Positions 9,516 to 20,735 of a DNA stretch of 64,000 bases are shown here, piece after piece. How positions within the stretch are numbered: the stretch's first letter is position 1; the number at the start of each line of letters is the position of its first letter. Below the pieces are notes generated by a model that searched no databases, was not told where the DNA came from, and was given only the letters and a program-made list of their open reading frames with translations. The stretch comes from CAZVKN01 sp964627035 (GTDB lineage: Bacteria; Electryoneota; AABM5-125-24; Hatepunaeales; Hatepunaeaceae), in NCBI GenBank assembly GCA_964627035.1, contig CAZVKN010000001.1, forward strand, positions 131,748 through 195,747. The letters run 5' to 3'. The position numbers and the translations under genes are program-made.

Positions 9516-12500
9516 TTATTTGATCAACGCAATTTTGTTGGTTTCAACACGACCTTTCGATTCCAATCTTAACAGATAGAGTCCTGATGGCAATGCTGAT
9601 GCATCCCATAAAACATCATATTGACCAACTTTTGCCTGCTTTTCAAACAAGCCTAAGACCAATCTGCCTGAAATGTCAAATGCTTTCAATGTAGTGCTAC
9701 CACTCACGTCAACACCAAACCGGACATTTGTCAAACCGTTAAACGGACTCGGATAGATCGAGCTGATACCGAACTCTACCGGAATTCCGCTCGATTCCTC
9801 TCTCGAACTGAGCGGGATGTAATGCAGTTTGAACCTGTCAGCACTAAGAACCACATCCGGATCCGAATTAGCAACCACGAACCAGAGCACAGTATCTGCA
9901 TCGGATATTACTCTTTCAAGTTCAACAACGTCAACCTCAATTGACGTAGAATCACTCCGACCGATAATCAATGAGTCACCGCCCGACTGCGCCCAGATGT
10001 CATAACTGACATGATCGCCCCAATTCGGATCAACCGACTCCTCCCACTCAAACAAGATGCGTTCGTGGATGTTGACGTTGACGGTATCACCATCAGCAGG
10101 CGATGTTAGTGTAAACGGTGAAGGCGGCAATCCTCCGATAACATCGAGTGACACATGAAGCGTATCGGCGCCCGGCAGTGCGTTGTGCCGGAACACGAGC
10201 TCACCGAGGAACGGAACACGTGGCAGACCGTATGAGTTTAACCGCAACACCAAATCCTGGCTTTCTTCAGTCTCCAAACGTCCGCTCGAAATGGAAATCG
10301 TATCCTCTTCAGAAGCATACACGTTAAACCATTCCCGTCTTGCATCAATCTGCCAGATGTCAATGCGATCACTTGGGTCGCTGCTGTTCGCAATGGAAAC
10401 AAGTACCCAACTGTAAACATCGTATTGATTGGTAATAAAAGCACCTTCCGGTTTGTCGCCAGCCACATGACCTAATTCTGCGACAAACATTGTATCACCG
10501 GTTGCCGGATTGATCTTGTGAACAATTGTTCGATCAGGTGTGTCCGCTACATGCACGTTATGCTGGACGTAAAGAGGATAATCATCCGGATCATCCGGAT
10601 AGTATGCAAGACCATATATGGTAAAACCGTATCTGTTCAGTCTTGCGACCTCTCTTCCGTCACGCGTGTAACCCGCAATGTGTCGGGAGGTTTTTGCGCT
10701 TATCCACAACAGTTGAAGCTCTGAATCCCATGCTATCGCTTGATTTGGGTTAAACGGTCCTTCAAATGTTTCTCGCACCTCGCCTTCAGGTGTGAAACCG
10801 TAGATTGTCCTGTCTTCACCCCCCCATAACAGTCCTCCGTCCCAGGCAAGATCGCCCATTCCATACCGCGAATTTTCACTGAACTGACGGAATTGAGAGA
10901 TTAGATTACCTTCACGATTCAAAACATAGATAGTGTTATCATCTCGAGCACCTGAGTTCCCACCGGAACAATAAAAACGGTCATTAGCCCAGATGACACC
11001 TTTAATTCGAGGGTCATCTGTTGTTTCGCCAACGGGGAATGACTGACGATGCTCCCAAGCTTCAGCATCTGCATTGCCGGGGAGACGCTTACGGAATGAC
11101 CAGTCGAGAGGACCGTTACCGTCATTGGTGAATCTGAACGGGATCACGGTATCAAAATCCGGCTCGAGCATTGCATCCATCTGTATTGCCGATGATCTGA
11201 ATTCGGGATGCAGCAGATTAAAATTGATTTCCACACTGTCATCTTCCACCAGAAATGTGTCCACATAAGTGGAATCATTGTAACCGAATTTTCTTGCGGT
11301 GATATTGAATGGGAGTTCAGCCAGTCCGTTTCCCATTCTGTAATAGCCCTCTTCATCACTGTTTGCTGCGACACCGTGCTCAGTGGTAATGCTTGCATTT
11401 GGTACAGGTTCTCCGGTGGCGGCATCGGTCACGACTCCATAGATGACACCTGACCTGTACTTTGGAGAAGTTGCAAACAGGAGTGCTCTCTCATCAGCAA
11501 GCTCCGCCGCCTGCACCGGATACTCATTATTGTAGGTGTAATTTATTCCGGTGGTTCCATCCGGGCTTGAGATACCGACCGAAGCGTAAGGATTGTCATT
11601 AGTCCATGCTTGATCCGTACCGCCTACATTGCTGATGTTATCAACTGATCTATACTGGATGACAACATTCTGATCTCCGGTCTCGGTGCCCCAATGATCG
11701 TGATCCAGTATTATCACCTGAAAAGTAAGATCGCTATTTCCACCGGTTTTGTGACGGAGTTCGTACCATTCAACTATAAATCTGTTTTCATCTTCATCGT
11801 AATAGTAATAGACCTGAGAATCATCTCGGAACGCAAGCTTATCCCATAGTGGCGCAATCATTCCAAGTCCGCCGCCCATTGCTCTGTCCATGGGCCAATT
11901 CTGATAATTTGTGACCCTGCCCTGATCTCCCATTGCAATAAATCCGTTGGTACAAATTGTGATCCTGTCGAACAGCTCTCCATAGAACTGAGTTTCAAAT
12001 CCTAAAAGTACAACTGTTGATTCTCCGGCATTGCTGTTGTGATCGGGTCTCCCGTCAAACTCGCAGGAAACTCCGTTAAAGTCTCTCTCGCGCTCGTTGC
12101 GGCTAATCTCAATCCATTCATAGTCAGGTGCAATATCCCACGCATCATCGGTATCGTCAAAACAGATATAGCCATATTTATCCGGACCCAGAGGCACATT
12201 TTCACGCGGTTCGTCAACTTGCAGTTGGAAATAGGCACTGTCAACGAAGTCATTGTCTGAACGAAGAATCATTAACATATCAACAATCGTTCCGGGAATT
12301 GCAATGGTGTTGCCTGTAACAATAAAGGGATCTCCCTGGATATCCTCTTCTTCACCAATGGCGATTTCAGGATACTCCGCAAAGGAATTGGTAACTGAAA
12401 CACCCAAATCCAACGGTCTGATCTCTGCGGTTACCGGTGGTGCTGTGATGGACCCTATGTTCGTAACAACTATATCAAGCTCATATTCATCCTCACCAAC

Positions 12501-15032
12501 AGGGATGATATTCCCATTAACGACTCCTGATACCTGGAAATTCGGTGATTGGGGATTAAGAGGGATTGACGAAGTGAATGTCTCATCACCGCTGTTGAAC
12601 TCGATTAGTAATACCGGCTTGGTCGCCGGGCGGCTGTTGCCATCGGGGCAATCCTCAGCAAATAGAATAGTAACACTCTCGTCACCTTCAGCACTACTCC
12701 CTTCATCAATGTCGCCGAACGTGATACTGTTCTCCTCTATTTCTATCCACGGTGAACTACTGCTGACAACCGCCGATACTTCCTGCAGATCCTCACTACC
12801 AAGATTCACCGCACTTAAGCTCAGAACGAACGTTTCCCCCGCGTTGATCTCTCCATCGCCGTTGTTAGCCTCAATATCCTCCGCTTCAACCAGCTCAAAT
12901 TCAGCTATTTCCAAAGCGATGTCAGGTGCTTCGACTTCAACTTCACCGAAGAACGGACGAATGTCCCTGCCTGTCACGGTGACATACAATTCGTCACCTT
13001 CAAGCTGTATTCCACCTTCGAATGAAAAGTATGCAACTCCGTTGGAATCAGTGGTGGTTGTCCACATCAGCATATCATCATAGTTAGCATAATTGTCACT
13101 GTTAAACCTTGGCATGTCGCCCGGTGCATAAAGAGTCACCTGCGCACCTGCCACTTCGGCATCGTCATTGTCAGGCTCATAGACAGATACTTCAAAATAC
13201 CTCGTTTCCGGGACGATTTGCTCAGGGAATACAGCATCAACTACCCGTGGAACTCCAATCCACGGCTGCAAACCAGGGTCTCCAAAAACATCATAATCAG
13301 TTCTCACATGCTCAAAAAGTGGTCGGTTCATCCAGCGATGATTTTCAGGAAAGTAAAATTCAAATGCGGTAAGTGCTTGACTATACCCCCAACCGAGTGG
13401 TAAATCCCGCAGCATGATCCCGTTGACCATCTCAAGAAACATTGCACTCATCGTTCCGGTCATAGGACCGCCCCAACCGTTGGACGTAGCAACATATCCC
13501 TTCAGATTGTCACCACTGCCAGTTCTGAACATAATTTCCTGAGCCCACTCACCATGCCCACAGGCGTTGATGTTGATCGGAAAGACTACATTTTCATCAA
13601 CTTCCCGGTTGAAATCGTGGTCACCGCGTCGGGGAACGAAATAATAGTTCTCTGCACGCCCCATCATCACATTACAGCCCTCATTCATCACATCCCGAAT
13701 CACCGGACCTATCCTGTGACCGACTCGGTCATGCGGATAATGCTCATAGAATGTAATGTCATCGTATCCGAGACGCTGAAGCACTTCCTCACCCCACCTG
13801 ACATTTGTATGAATTGTTATGTGCCAGGCTGAAGTTGGACTGTTACCCCAATGCTGAGTGTAAACCATACCGCGTGTGAACCAATCAGTATCCTCCATAT
13901 ATGGTTCAGCTTCATACAGTAGAGTACGACCTACAGCGAGTTCCATTGTCGGACGACTCCCAGAAGGCCACCTGCTTATAGCCACATCAGGCAGCTCATC
14001 GCGACCCTCAAGCAAAGCATACTTATAATCTGCATGAGGAGCACCACCCCAAACGGATTGCCCTCTTTCAGCATCCAACACCCAACCAACAGAAGGTGGA
14101 TAGGAATATTGGGATCGGTCTCCAATTAATAGCAGATATTCAAAAGGATCTTCACCCGCATCAAGATAGGCATCATATCTATCCTGGATTTCATTTTTTA
14201 CAGTATTGGTATTCCTAGCTTCACCATTGCTCAGAGACAATACATCAACCTTATAGCCTGCTTTCCGTCGCCATTCGATAAACGGTGCTGCGTATTCTAT
14301 GGTGTTTTCATGTGCTGCAATCAAGTAGTGACCGACATGATCAGGAACCTGATCCGGATCATCACGCCCGACATCTCCCCCATTCACAGTCAATCCATCA
14401 ATATATTTCAGAAAGTTTTGACTGCGGTTACGCCGATTAGGTCGCTCAACCCGATTGACAGGCGTGTCATCCGTGTAGATGATGTCTGTATTTATCCTGT
14501 CATAGTGCAGATAACTGCCGGTTGAATAGTCATACCTGACCGGATAGGTAGTAATCTTGACAATGCGAACACCGCGAATAATTCTCGGTGCTGACATCTC
14601 AGCAGTCACTAACGGGTATATCCTCACCTCTTGGTTGTCGGTGACATTGACCTGAGAGCCACACTCCTCCTCAACACACAGCGCTGGTCTGTTGTCAGTT
14701 CTGATTCGATGTGGTTCACCTGCATCAACTCTAAGCTCCAAACCGGCATCCGGGGGCACGACCACAAACCTGCTGACAGCGGGAAGTATCGGCTTTCCAT
14801 ACTCCATCGTAGCACCTGCTCCCGGCATCAGGAAAGCATCGAATGCTTCATTATCACGCTCGACAGTTGTCCGTTCAATCCGCGACATATCAAATTCGAG
14901 TTGTATCGCCTGAATATCCGATGCGACGACAGTCACATAGTCTTCTCCACTCACTATGTCTGTGATTGCAGCAAAGGCAGAGAATGACAAAGCGAGGGTT
15001 GCAAATACAATCAAACGAAAAATTCCGGTCAT
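9516..15032 (-). CDS. Giant secreted gingipain-like (peptidase C25) multidomain protein, first paralogue
   Basis: An 1838-residue protein with a signal peptide (residues 1-21). A propeptide-like beta domain (about 25-200) is followed by a peptidase C25 domain (about 235-600; HYLIAAHENTIEY, LLLIGDRSQY, DYDVFGDPGLQPW). Next come Ig/CARDB-like domains, a nidogen-like block (about 990-1220, YGYICFDDTDDAW), a carboxypeptidase-regulatory-like domain (VTDAATGEPVPNASI), an NHL-like propeller, and a C-terminal sorting domain (YPSPFNGLTNV ... KIALIK). Where gingipains have the catalytic GHG, this protein reads MGRAE (Arg459). The cysteine position is kept (NACGHGEW, Cys491), with spacing similar to gingipain. 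It may be a weakened or inactive peptidase. Probable outer-surface protein exported by a type IX-like system. Confidence 0.82.
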   Translation of the reverse strand: MTGIFRLIVFATLALSFSAFAAITDIVSGEDYVTVVASDIQAIQLEFDMSRIERTTVERDNEAFDAFLMPGAGATMEYGKPILPAVSRFVVVPPDAGLELRVDAGEPHRIRTDNRPALCVEEECGSQVNVTDNQEVRIYPLVTAEMSAPRIIRGVRIVKITTYPVRYDYSTGSYLHYDRINTDIIYTDDTPVNRVERPNRRNRSQNFLKYIDGLTVNGGDVGRDDPDQVPDHVGHYLIAAHENTIEYAAPFIEWRRKAGYKVDVLSLSNGEARNTNTVKNEIQDRYDAYLDAGEDPFEYLLLIGDRSQYSYPPSVGWVLDAERGQSVWGGAPHADYKYALLEGRDELPDVAISRWPSGSRPTMELAVGRTLLYEAEPYMEDTDWFTRGMVYTQHWGNSPTSAWHITIHTNVRWGEEVLQRLGYDDITFYEHYPHDRVGHRIGPVIRDVMNEGCNVMMGRAENYYFVPRRGDHDFNREVDENVVFPININACGHGEWAQEIMFRTGSGDNLKGYVATSNGWGGPMTGTMSAMFLEMVNGIMLRDLPLGWGYSQALTAFEFYFPENHRWMNRPLFEHVRTDYDVFGDPGLQPWIGVPRVVDAVFPEQIVPETRYFEVSVYEPDNDDAEVAGAQVTLYAPGDMPRFNSDNYANYDDMLMWTTTTDSNGVAYFSFEGGIQLEGDELYVTVTGRDIRPFFGEVEVEAPDIALEIAEFELVEAEDIEANNGDGEINAGETFVLSLSAVNLGSEDLQEVSAVVSSSSPWIEIEENSITFGDIDEGSSAEGDESVTILFAEDCPDGNSRPATKPVLLIEFNSGDETFTSSIPLNPQSPNFQVSGVVNGNIIPVGEDEYELDIVVTNIGSITAPPVTAEIRPLDLGVSVTNSFAEYPEIAIGEEEDIQGDPFIVTGNTIAIPGTIVDMLMILRSDNDFVDSAYFQLQVDEPRENVPLGPDKYGYICFDDTDDAWDIAPDYEWIEISRNERERDFNGVSCEFDGRPDHNSNAGESTVVLLGFETQFYGELFDRITICTNGFIAMGDQGRVTNYQNWPMDRAMGGGLGMIAPLWDKLAFRDDSQVYYYYDEDENRFIVEWYELRHKTGGNSDLTFQVIILDHDHWGTETGDQNVVIQYRSVDNISNVGGTDQAWTNDNPYASVGISSPDGTTGINYTYNNEYPVQAAELADERALLFATSPKYRSGVIYGVVTDAATGEPVPNASITTEHGVAANSDEEGYYRMGNGLAELPFNITARKFGYNDSTYVDTFLVEDDSVEINFNLLHPEFRSSAIQMDAMLEPDFDTVIPFRFTNDGNGPLDWSFRKRLPGNADAEAWEHRQSFPVGETTDDPRIKGVIWANDRFYCSGGNSGARDDNTIYVLNREGNLISQFRQFSENSRYGMGDLAWDGGLLWGGEDRTIYGFTPEGEVRETFEGPFNPNQAIAWDSELQLLWISAKTSRHIAGYTRDGREVARLNRYGFTIYGLAYYPDDPDDYPLYVQHNVHVADTPDRTIVHKINPATGDTMFVAELGHVAGDKPEGAFITNQYDVYSWVLVSIANSSDPSDRIDIWQIDARREWFNVYASEEDTISISSGRLETEESQDLVLRLNSYGLPRVPFLGELVFRHNALPGADTLHVSLDVIGGLPPSPFTLTSPADGDTVNVNIHERILFEWEESVDPNWGDHVSYDIWAQSGGDSLIIGRSDSTSIEVDVVELERVISDADTVLWFVVANSDPDVVLSADRFKLHYIPLSSREESSGIPVEFGISSIYPSPFNGLTNVRFGVDVSGSTTLKAFDISGRLVLGLFEKQAKVGQYDVLWDASALPSGLYLLRLESKGRVETNKIALIK

Positions 15033-15142
15033 GGTTTCTGTCCTGTGTTGATGTAGGAATAGTGCTCTGCTTGTGATGTATGAATCTGACTCAACATAAA
15101 TATCCGAATGATAAATTGCTATGTTCGCTGTTATTTAAGACG

Positions 15143-18100
15143 TTATTTGATCAGAGCCACCTTTGACATTTTCACCCTTCCGGCGGATTCCAATCTCAGC
15201 ATGTATACTCCAGACGGCAGATCGGATGCGTTCCATGTCACCCGGTGAGATCCGGCGCGAACCGTTCGGTTTACCAATGTTGCAACTTCACGCCCCGAGA
15301 TGTCAAACGCACGTAAACTGACCCTGTCCATCTTGTCCATGCCGTAGCTGATAGTAGTCAAACCGTTGAAAGGACTCGGATAGATTGACTCCAGCGCAAA
15401 TTCAACCGGAGTGTTCAATCTATCCTTAGACGTTGAATTCGGCGTGAATCTGAAACTGTTGCGTGAACTGCTGTACGTTTGCTCAGGATCTGAATCCGCA
15501 ACCACCCACCATGTCAGCGAGCGTAGTGGATCATCGGGCCAAAGGTTGCTGAGCGCCAACAGATCAACCGACATTGAGCTGCTGTCAGAAACTCCCACCT
15601 GCAGCGAATCTTCATCGGATTGCAGCCACACCTGATAGCGGATTATGTCACCCCAGTTTGGATCTACGCTCTCCTCCCATCTGAAAACTGTCTCATCCAA
15701 CACATTTGCATCGAGTTCATCATCCTGAGCAGGATATATCAGCTCAAACGGCGACGGTCCCTGATCACCGATGACATCCAAAAGCACATGAAGCGTGTCC
15801 GCTCCACCTTCAGCGTTATGCGTAAACAGAAGCTGCCCTTCAAACGCAACGCGTGGAAGGTCATAGGAATTCAGAAACAGAGTGAACTCGTCAGCTTCAT
15901 CCGCTTCAAGCCTTCCTGAGAACACCTCCTGACGAGCATCCGGATCATCATCGGATCTGTACATTCTGAACCAGTCACGACGTGCATCCATCTGCCACAG
16001 ATCAATCCTGTCACCATGATTGCTCGAATTTGAAATGGCAAGGAACACCCAACTGTAAACGTCATACTGGTTGGTGATGAATGCACCTTCAGGTTTTCCG
16101 CCAAGCTGGTGATTAAGCTCTGCCACGAAAAGTGTGTCTTCCGTTTCGGGATTGATCTTATGAATGAACGTCCTGTCAGGAACACCCGCAACATGATAAT
16201 TGTGGTGTACATACAGCGGATAGCCGTCCGGATCGTCGGGCCAATAGCTCAATCCATATATCGTGAAGCGGAAGCGCGGTAATATGGTAATCTCGCGACC
16301 TTCACGATCATAACCGGCAATGTGTTGAGAAGTTTTCGCACTGATCCACAATATCTGTCTGTCACTGTCCCAGGCTAACGCCTGATTAGGATTGAACGGA
16401 CCTCGGAAATTGCTGACCATCTCACCGTCTGTATTAAAACTGAAGATTGTTCCGTCCTCACCTCCCCACAGAAGCCCACCGTCCCAGGCAAGATCGCCCA
16501 TGCCATAGCGTGATTCACCAAATTGCGGGAAAGAATCGAGCATCACTCCTTCCGGATCAAGAACATAAATGAAGTTGTCATTACGATTACTCGTTCCACC
16601 ACCGGTGCAGTAAAACTTCTCATCCGCCCATACCACACCTTTAATCCGTGAGTTGTCCACAGTGTCACCGACAAAGAATGACTCACGGTGCTCCCAAGGA
16701 TCTACGTCAGCATTTCCGGGCAGCCGCTTGCGCAGTGTCCAATCCATAGGTCCGTTGCCCGCATTCTCGAGCGAGAAATTGATCTCGGTCTCAAAATTCG
16801 GATCGAGCATAGCATTAAAGTCTCTCTGTGACGGACCGAACTCAGGATGCAGAAGGTCAAAACTTACTTCAAGACTGTCATCTTCCTCAATCATTCTGTC
16901 TGTTAAAGTAGAATCGTTGAACCCGAGCTTTCTCGCTGTGATGTTGAAAGCAATCTCAGCCAGTGCATTTGAGATTCGGTAGTAACCTTCATCATCAGTT
17001 CGTGCTGCCAGACCGTGCTCGGTGACAATTATCGCATCCTCAATCGGATCGCCGGATCTTGCATCATGGATCCATCCATATAGTATGCCGGAGCGGTATT
17101 TTGGTGATGTTGCGAAAAGTATTGCCCGACGATTCGCCAAAGGTGCAGAAGTGACAGGATACTCATTGTCGAAGGAGTAGTTATAGCCTGTCGTACCGTC
17201 AGGACTCGAGATACCTACGGATGCATACGGAATATAGTAGTCCTGCTGATTCTGTCCCCTCACATTTTCCACACTCTTGTACTGAATCAGGATGTTCTGA
17301 TCACCCGTCTCCGTTACCCACACATCCGTATCGTAAATTATCACCTGAAATGTTAGATCTCTGTTCCCACCCGTGAAATGTCTCAGCTTGTACCATTCTA
17401 TGATGAAGCGGTTGTCGTCTTCATCGTAATAGTAGTAAACATCAGAGTCGTCCACGAATTTCAATCTGTCCCACAGCGGGGCGATCATACCGGCTCCACC
17501 CGCCATAGCGCGATCCATGGGCCAGTTCTGGAAATTCGTAATCCTCTCCTGATCTCCCATACAGATATAGCCGTTCGTACTGATCGTGATTTGGTCGTAA
17601 ACCTGACCGTAGAACTGAGTATCAAACCCCAGATCAACCACGAGAGCTTCACCGACATCCTCAGGTGAATCGCCTTCAAAATCACAGGAAACACCGTTAA
17701 AATCACGCTCTCTTTCGTCACGGCTGATCTCAACCCAATCATAGTCGGGCGCCATATCCCAGTTGTCATCGGTGTCATCAAAACAGATATAACCGTAACC
17801 GTCAGGACCGCCAGGCTTGTTTCTGCCCGTAGAACCGACTTCCATCTCGAAAAAGACTGTGTCCACAAACCCATCATCATTGGAAAGGACTAACAATAGA
17901 TCGGTAGTTGATCCGGGAACGACAATTCGATTGCCCGTAACGAGGAACGGATTCCCTTCAATTCTGCTATGTCTCCCTGCATCAATTTCGGGGTAAGACC
18001 CGAATTCACGGATCGGTGTGATCCCAATCCCGCCGACGACCAACTCAGCGTTAAACGCAGGTGCGTCCATACCACCGATATTCTGGATCTCGACATCAAG

Positions 18101-20641
18101 CTCGTACTCGTCTTCATCTGTAGGAACTGTTTCGCCACCGATGATTCTACGAACCACAAAATTGGGTGCGACCGGGTCAAGTCTGATCGCAGATTGCCAA
18201 CTGTCATCGCGGCTGGTAAATTCAATTTCAATTATCGGTCGGGTTATCGGTCTGCTTTCACCGTCCGGGCAAGCGGGAGAAATTGTCAACGTGGCAGGCT
18301 CATCACCTTCACCACTCTGACCGTGATCAATGTCACCGAATGAGATCACATCTTCGGAAACTTCAACCCACTCGGACAAACTCCTTACGGTAGCGGTAAC
18401 ATCCAAAGCCTCATCACGGTTTCCGATATTTGCGGCAGTCAGATCAAGGTAAATGATCTCTCCCGGATTGATATCCCCATCTTCATTGCCTTCAGATTCG
18501 GTCAGTTCATAGTCTGACAGCTCGATGGACATCCGCGGAACATCAATTTCCGCTTCACCGAAGAATGGCAAAATCTCTCTGCCGGTTATTGTCACAAGCA
18601 GTTCTGTTCCGTCTTCAAACTCCGTACCCTCTGGAAAGACAAAGTATGCCATGCCGTTTGTATCGCTCTTTGTCGTCCACATCTGCATATCATCGTAGTC
18701 CGGATAGTCATCATCATCAAAATCCGGCATGTCACCCGGCGCATACAGCGTCACCTGCGCACCGGCTACATCGGTCTCATCTTCAGGATCGAACACATAA
18801 ACTTCAATCATTCGAGTATCAGGCGTAATCAATTCCGGATAGTCCGCTTCAACGATTTGAGGGACACCTTTCCATGCCTGAATACCGGGATCACCGTAAC
18901 AGTCAAAGTCAGTTTTGCTTTCACTATAAATCGGAATATTTCTGACTCGATAGTTTGGAAGAAAACGTTCAAGATTTATCCCAGCCGTAACACGTCCCCA
19001 ACCGAGGGTCAGGTCACGTTGAACCACACCGTTAACCAACTCAAGCCATAGTGCACTCATCACATTTGTAGGAGGACCACCCCATCCACAAGTAGAGGCT
19101 ACCGGACCTTTCAGGTTGTTTCCACTTGCTCCGCCTCCTCTAAGCTGGTTCCAGGTTGACCATTCCCCATGGCCATTGGTTACCAATCTAATCGGAAAAA
19201 CGTCTGCATTATTATCCACATTATGAAAACGATCCCGCCAGTAATAGTTTTCGGCTCGACCTAAAAGCAAATTTGTCCCGTCATTGTACTGTTCAGCTAC
19301 AAATGGACCGACTCGTCCTCCATTTTGATCATGGTCATATAGTTCATAGAATCGAATATCATCAAAGCCTTGTGCCTGCAATACTTCTTCAGCCCAGCGG
19401 ACATTAGTATGAATGGTGATATGCCACGCTGATGTCGGAGTATTTCCCCAATGCTGTGAGTAAACTGCACCGCGGGTGAACCAGTCAGTATCCTCCATAT
19501 AGGGATATGCTTCATAACCAAGAGTTCTTCCGCTGAATAGCTCAAGCTTATTCCTATCTCCTGCACACCAACGGGATATTCCTACATCCGGGTGTATGTC
19601 GCCATTACCCCCCTCGAGAAGCCCATATTTATAATCAGCATGAGGAGGATTTCCCCACACACTTTCGCCAACCTCCGCTCCAATCTGCCATTGGGCAGAT
19701 CCTGCTTCACCTCTATAACTTGCCCTGTCACCAATCAGCATGACTTCATCAAACGGATCTATACCGTCATCCATGTAAGCAGTATATCTGGTTTGAATTT
19801 GTCCTTTTATCCATCCGGTGCTAGTCGCTCTGTTACTTGGAACAGACAATATATCAACTTTCCAACCTGATTTTCTCCGCCACTCTATGAAATCTCCGGA
19901 ATACTCCAGACAGTTTTCGTGCGCAACTACGAGATAGTGACCTACATATTCAGGCGCAACATCCGGATCGTCTCTACCGACATCGTTACCGTTAATAGCA
20001 ATCTCGCGAATTGCTTTCAGGAACTGCTCACTGCGATTGCGCCGTATGGGTACATAAGCCGGATTAATCGGATCGTCATCGGTGAACTGGAGATCAGCGA
20101 CAATATGATCGCGAATCAGGTAGCTGTTGCTGTCAAAATCGTATTGAATCGGGAATGTAGTGACCTTGACCATGCGAACACCTCGCATGACAACAGGTTC
20201 ACTCATCTCAGCAATATTCCGAGGATAAAGTCCTCGATTCTGGCCTATTTGCTGATCGGGTTCCGGAGTCATATACTCTTCGAGGCAGAGCATTGGTGAA
20301 TGGTCTGTTTGAACAGTTCGGGGATCGTCTGCATCTATGGATAGTTCAATCCCTGCATCGTGTGGAACAACAATAAACCTGCTGATGGCAGGCAGAATCG
20401 GTTTGCCGTATTCATAAGTTGTCCCTTCGCCGGGGATGAATTGATAATCGTAGGTTCGACCTTCATTTACAACTTCACGAAGATCTACATTTGACAGGGT
20501 AAATTCCAGACCCAATGAATATGCGTCTGAAGATGTGATGGTAACTTGGTTGTCATCCGTTGCATCCAGACCGTAAGGGGTAGCCCAGCAGGTAATGGAC
20601 GTGAGTAAAATCAGCATTGAATAACGAAGTATCGAAATCAT
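15143..20641 (-). CDS. Giant secreted gingipain-like (peptidase C25) multidomain protein, second paralogue
   Basis: An 1832-residue paralogue of the adjacent downstream gene with the same domain order: signal peptide (1-20), propeptide-like region, C25 domain (about 235-600), Ig-like domains, nidogen-like block, carboxypeptidase-regulatory-like domain, propeller and sorting domain (YPSPFNGLTTI ... KVALIK). The two are collinear over almost their full length, so this is a tandem duplication. Here both expected catalytic positions differ from gingipain: LGRAEN (Arg462) replaces GHG, and VTNGHGEW puts Asn489 where the other copy has Cys. A non-catalytic adhesin or binding role is therefore more likely. 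A TTGATT/TATAAT promoter lies upstream; a GAGGAA site precedes the ATG. Confidence 0.82.
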   Translation of the reverse strand: MISILRYSMLILLTSITCWATPYGLDATDDNQVTITSSDAYSLGLEFTLSNVDLREVVNEGRTYDYQFIPGEGTTYEYGKPILPAISRFIVVPHDAGIELSIDADDPRTVQTDHSPMLCLEEYMTPEPDQQIGQNRGLYPRNIAEMSEPVVMRGVRMVKVTTFPIQYDFDSNSYLIRDHIVADLQFTDDDPINPAYVPIRRNRSEQFLKAIREIAINGNDVGRDDPDVAPEYVGHYLVVAHENCLEYSGDFIEWRRKSGWKVDILSVPSNRATSTGWIKGQIQTRYTAYMDDGIDPFDEVMLIGDRASYRGEAGSAQWQIGAEVGESVWGNPPHADYKYGLLEGGNGDIHPDVGISRWCAGDRNKLELFSGRTLGYEAYPYMEDTDWFTRGAVYSQHWGNTPTSAWHITIHTNVRWAEEVLQAQGFDDIRFYELYDHDQNGGRVGPFVAEQYNDGTNLLLGRAENYYWRDRFHNVDNNADVFPIRLVTNGHGEWSTWNQLRGGGASGNNLKGPVASTCGWGGPPTNVMSALWLELVNGVVQRDLTLGWGRVTAGINLERFLPNYRVRNIPIYSESKTDFDCYGDPGIQAWKGVPQIVEADYPELITPDTRMIEVYVFDPEDETDVAGAQVTLYAPGDMPDFDDDDYPDYDDMQMWTTKSDTNGMAYFVFPEGTEFEDGTELLVTITGREILPFFGEAEIDVPRMSIELSDYELTESEGNEDGDINPGEIIYLDLTAANIGNRDEALDVTATVRSLSEWVEVSEDVISFGDIDHGQSGEGDEPATLTISPACPDGESRPITRPIIEIEFTSRDDSWQSAIRLDPVAPNFVVRRIIGGETVPTDEDEYELDVEIQNIGGMDAPAFNAELVVGGIGITPIREFGSYPEIDAGRHSRIEGNPFLVTGNRIVVPGSTTDLLLVLSNDDGFVDTVFFEMEVGSTGRNKPGGPDGYGYICFDDTDDNWDMAPDYDWVEISRDERERDFNGVSCDFEGDSPEDVGEALVVDLGFDTQFYGQVYDQITISTNGYICMGDQERITNFQNWPMDRAMAGGAGMIAPLWDRLKFVDDSDVYYYYDEDDNRFIIEWYKLRHFTGGNRDLTFQVIIYDTDVWVTETGDQNILIQYKSVENVRGQNQQDYYIPYASVGISSPDGTTGYNYSFDNEYPVTSAPLANRRAILFATSPKYRSGILYGWIHDARSGDPIEDAIIVTEHGLAARTDDEGYYRISNALAEIAFNITARKLGFNDSTLTDRMIEEDDSLEVSFDLLHPEFGPSQRDFNAMLDPNFETEINFSLENAGNGPMDWTLRKRLPGNADVDPWEHRESFFVGDTVDNSRIKGVVWADEKFYCTGGGTSNRNDNFIYVLDPEGVMLDSFPQFGESRYGMGDLAWDGGLLWGGEDGTIFSFNTDGEMVSNFRGPFNPNQALAWDSDRQILWISAKTSQHIAGYDREGREITILPRFRFTIYGLSYWPDDPDGYPLYVHHNYHVAGVPDRTFIHKINPETEDTLFVAELNHQLGGKPEGAFITNQYDVYSWVFLAISNSSNHGDRIDLWQMDARRDWFRMYRSDDDPDARQEVFSGRLEADEADEFTLFLNSYDLPRVAFEGQLLFTHNAEGGADTLHVLLDVIGDQGPSPFELIYPAQDDELDANVLDETVFRWEESVDPNWGDIIRYQVWLQSDEDSLQVGVSDSSSMSVDLLALSNLWPDDPLRSLTWWVVADSDPEQTYSSSRNSFRFTPNSTSKDRLNTPVEFALESIYPSPFNGLTTISYGMDKMDRVSLRAFDISGREVATLVNRTVRAGSHRVTWNASDLPSGVYMLRLESAGRVKMSKVALIK

Positions 20642-20707
20642 GGCTTCCTCAGTTGTGTGCTTTTCAAAGTTATGTACGAAGATACAATTCTACTGTAGTA
20701 ACATAGT

Positions 20708-20735
20708 ATTATACAAAATATTATTGTGAAATCAA
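20708..20735 (-). promoter_or_regulatory. Promoter of the giant C25-type gene pair
   Basis: On the minus strand TTGATT (20730-20735) and TATAAT (20708-20713) are separated by 16 bases, close to the sigma-70 consensus. The start codon at 20641 lies about 60 bases downstream of the expected start point. No other minus-strand start signal is seen between here and the gene. Confidence 0.6.

Noticed and set aside
12253..13083. A 276-codon plus-strand open frame inside the first giant C25-type gene
   Set aside because: It is the complement of a Glu/Asp/Ser-rich coding stretch, gives a Ser/Thr/Pro-rich product without motifs, and lies wholly inside a convincing gene.
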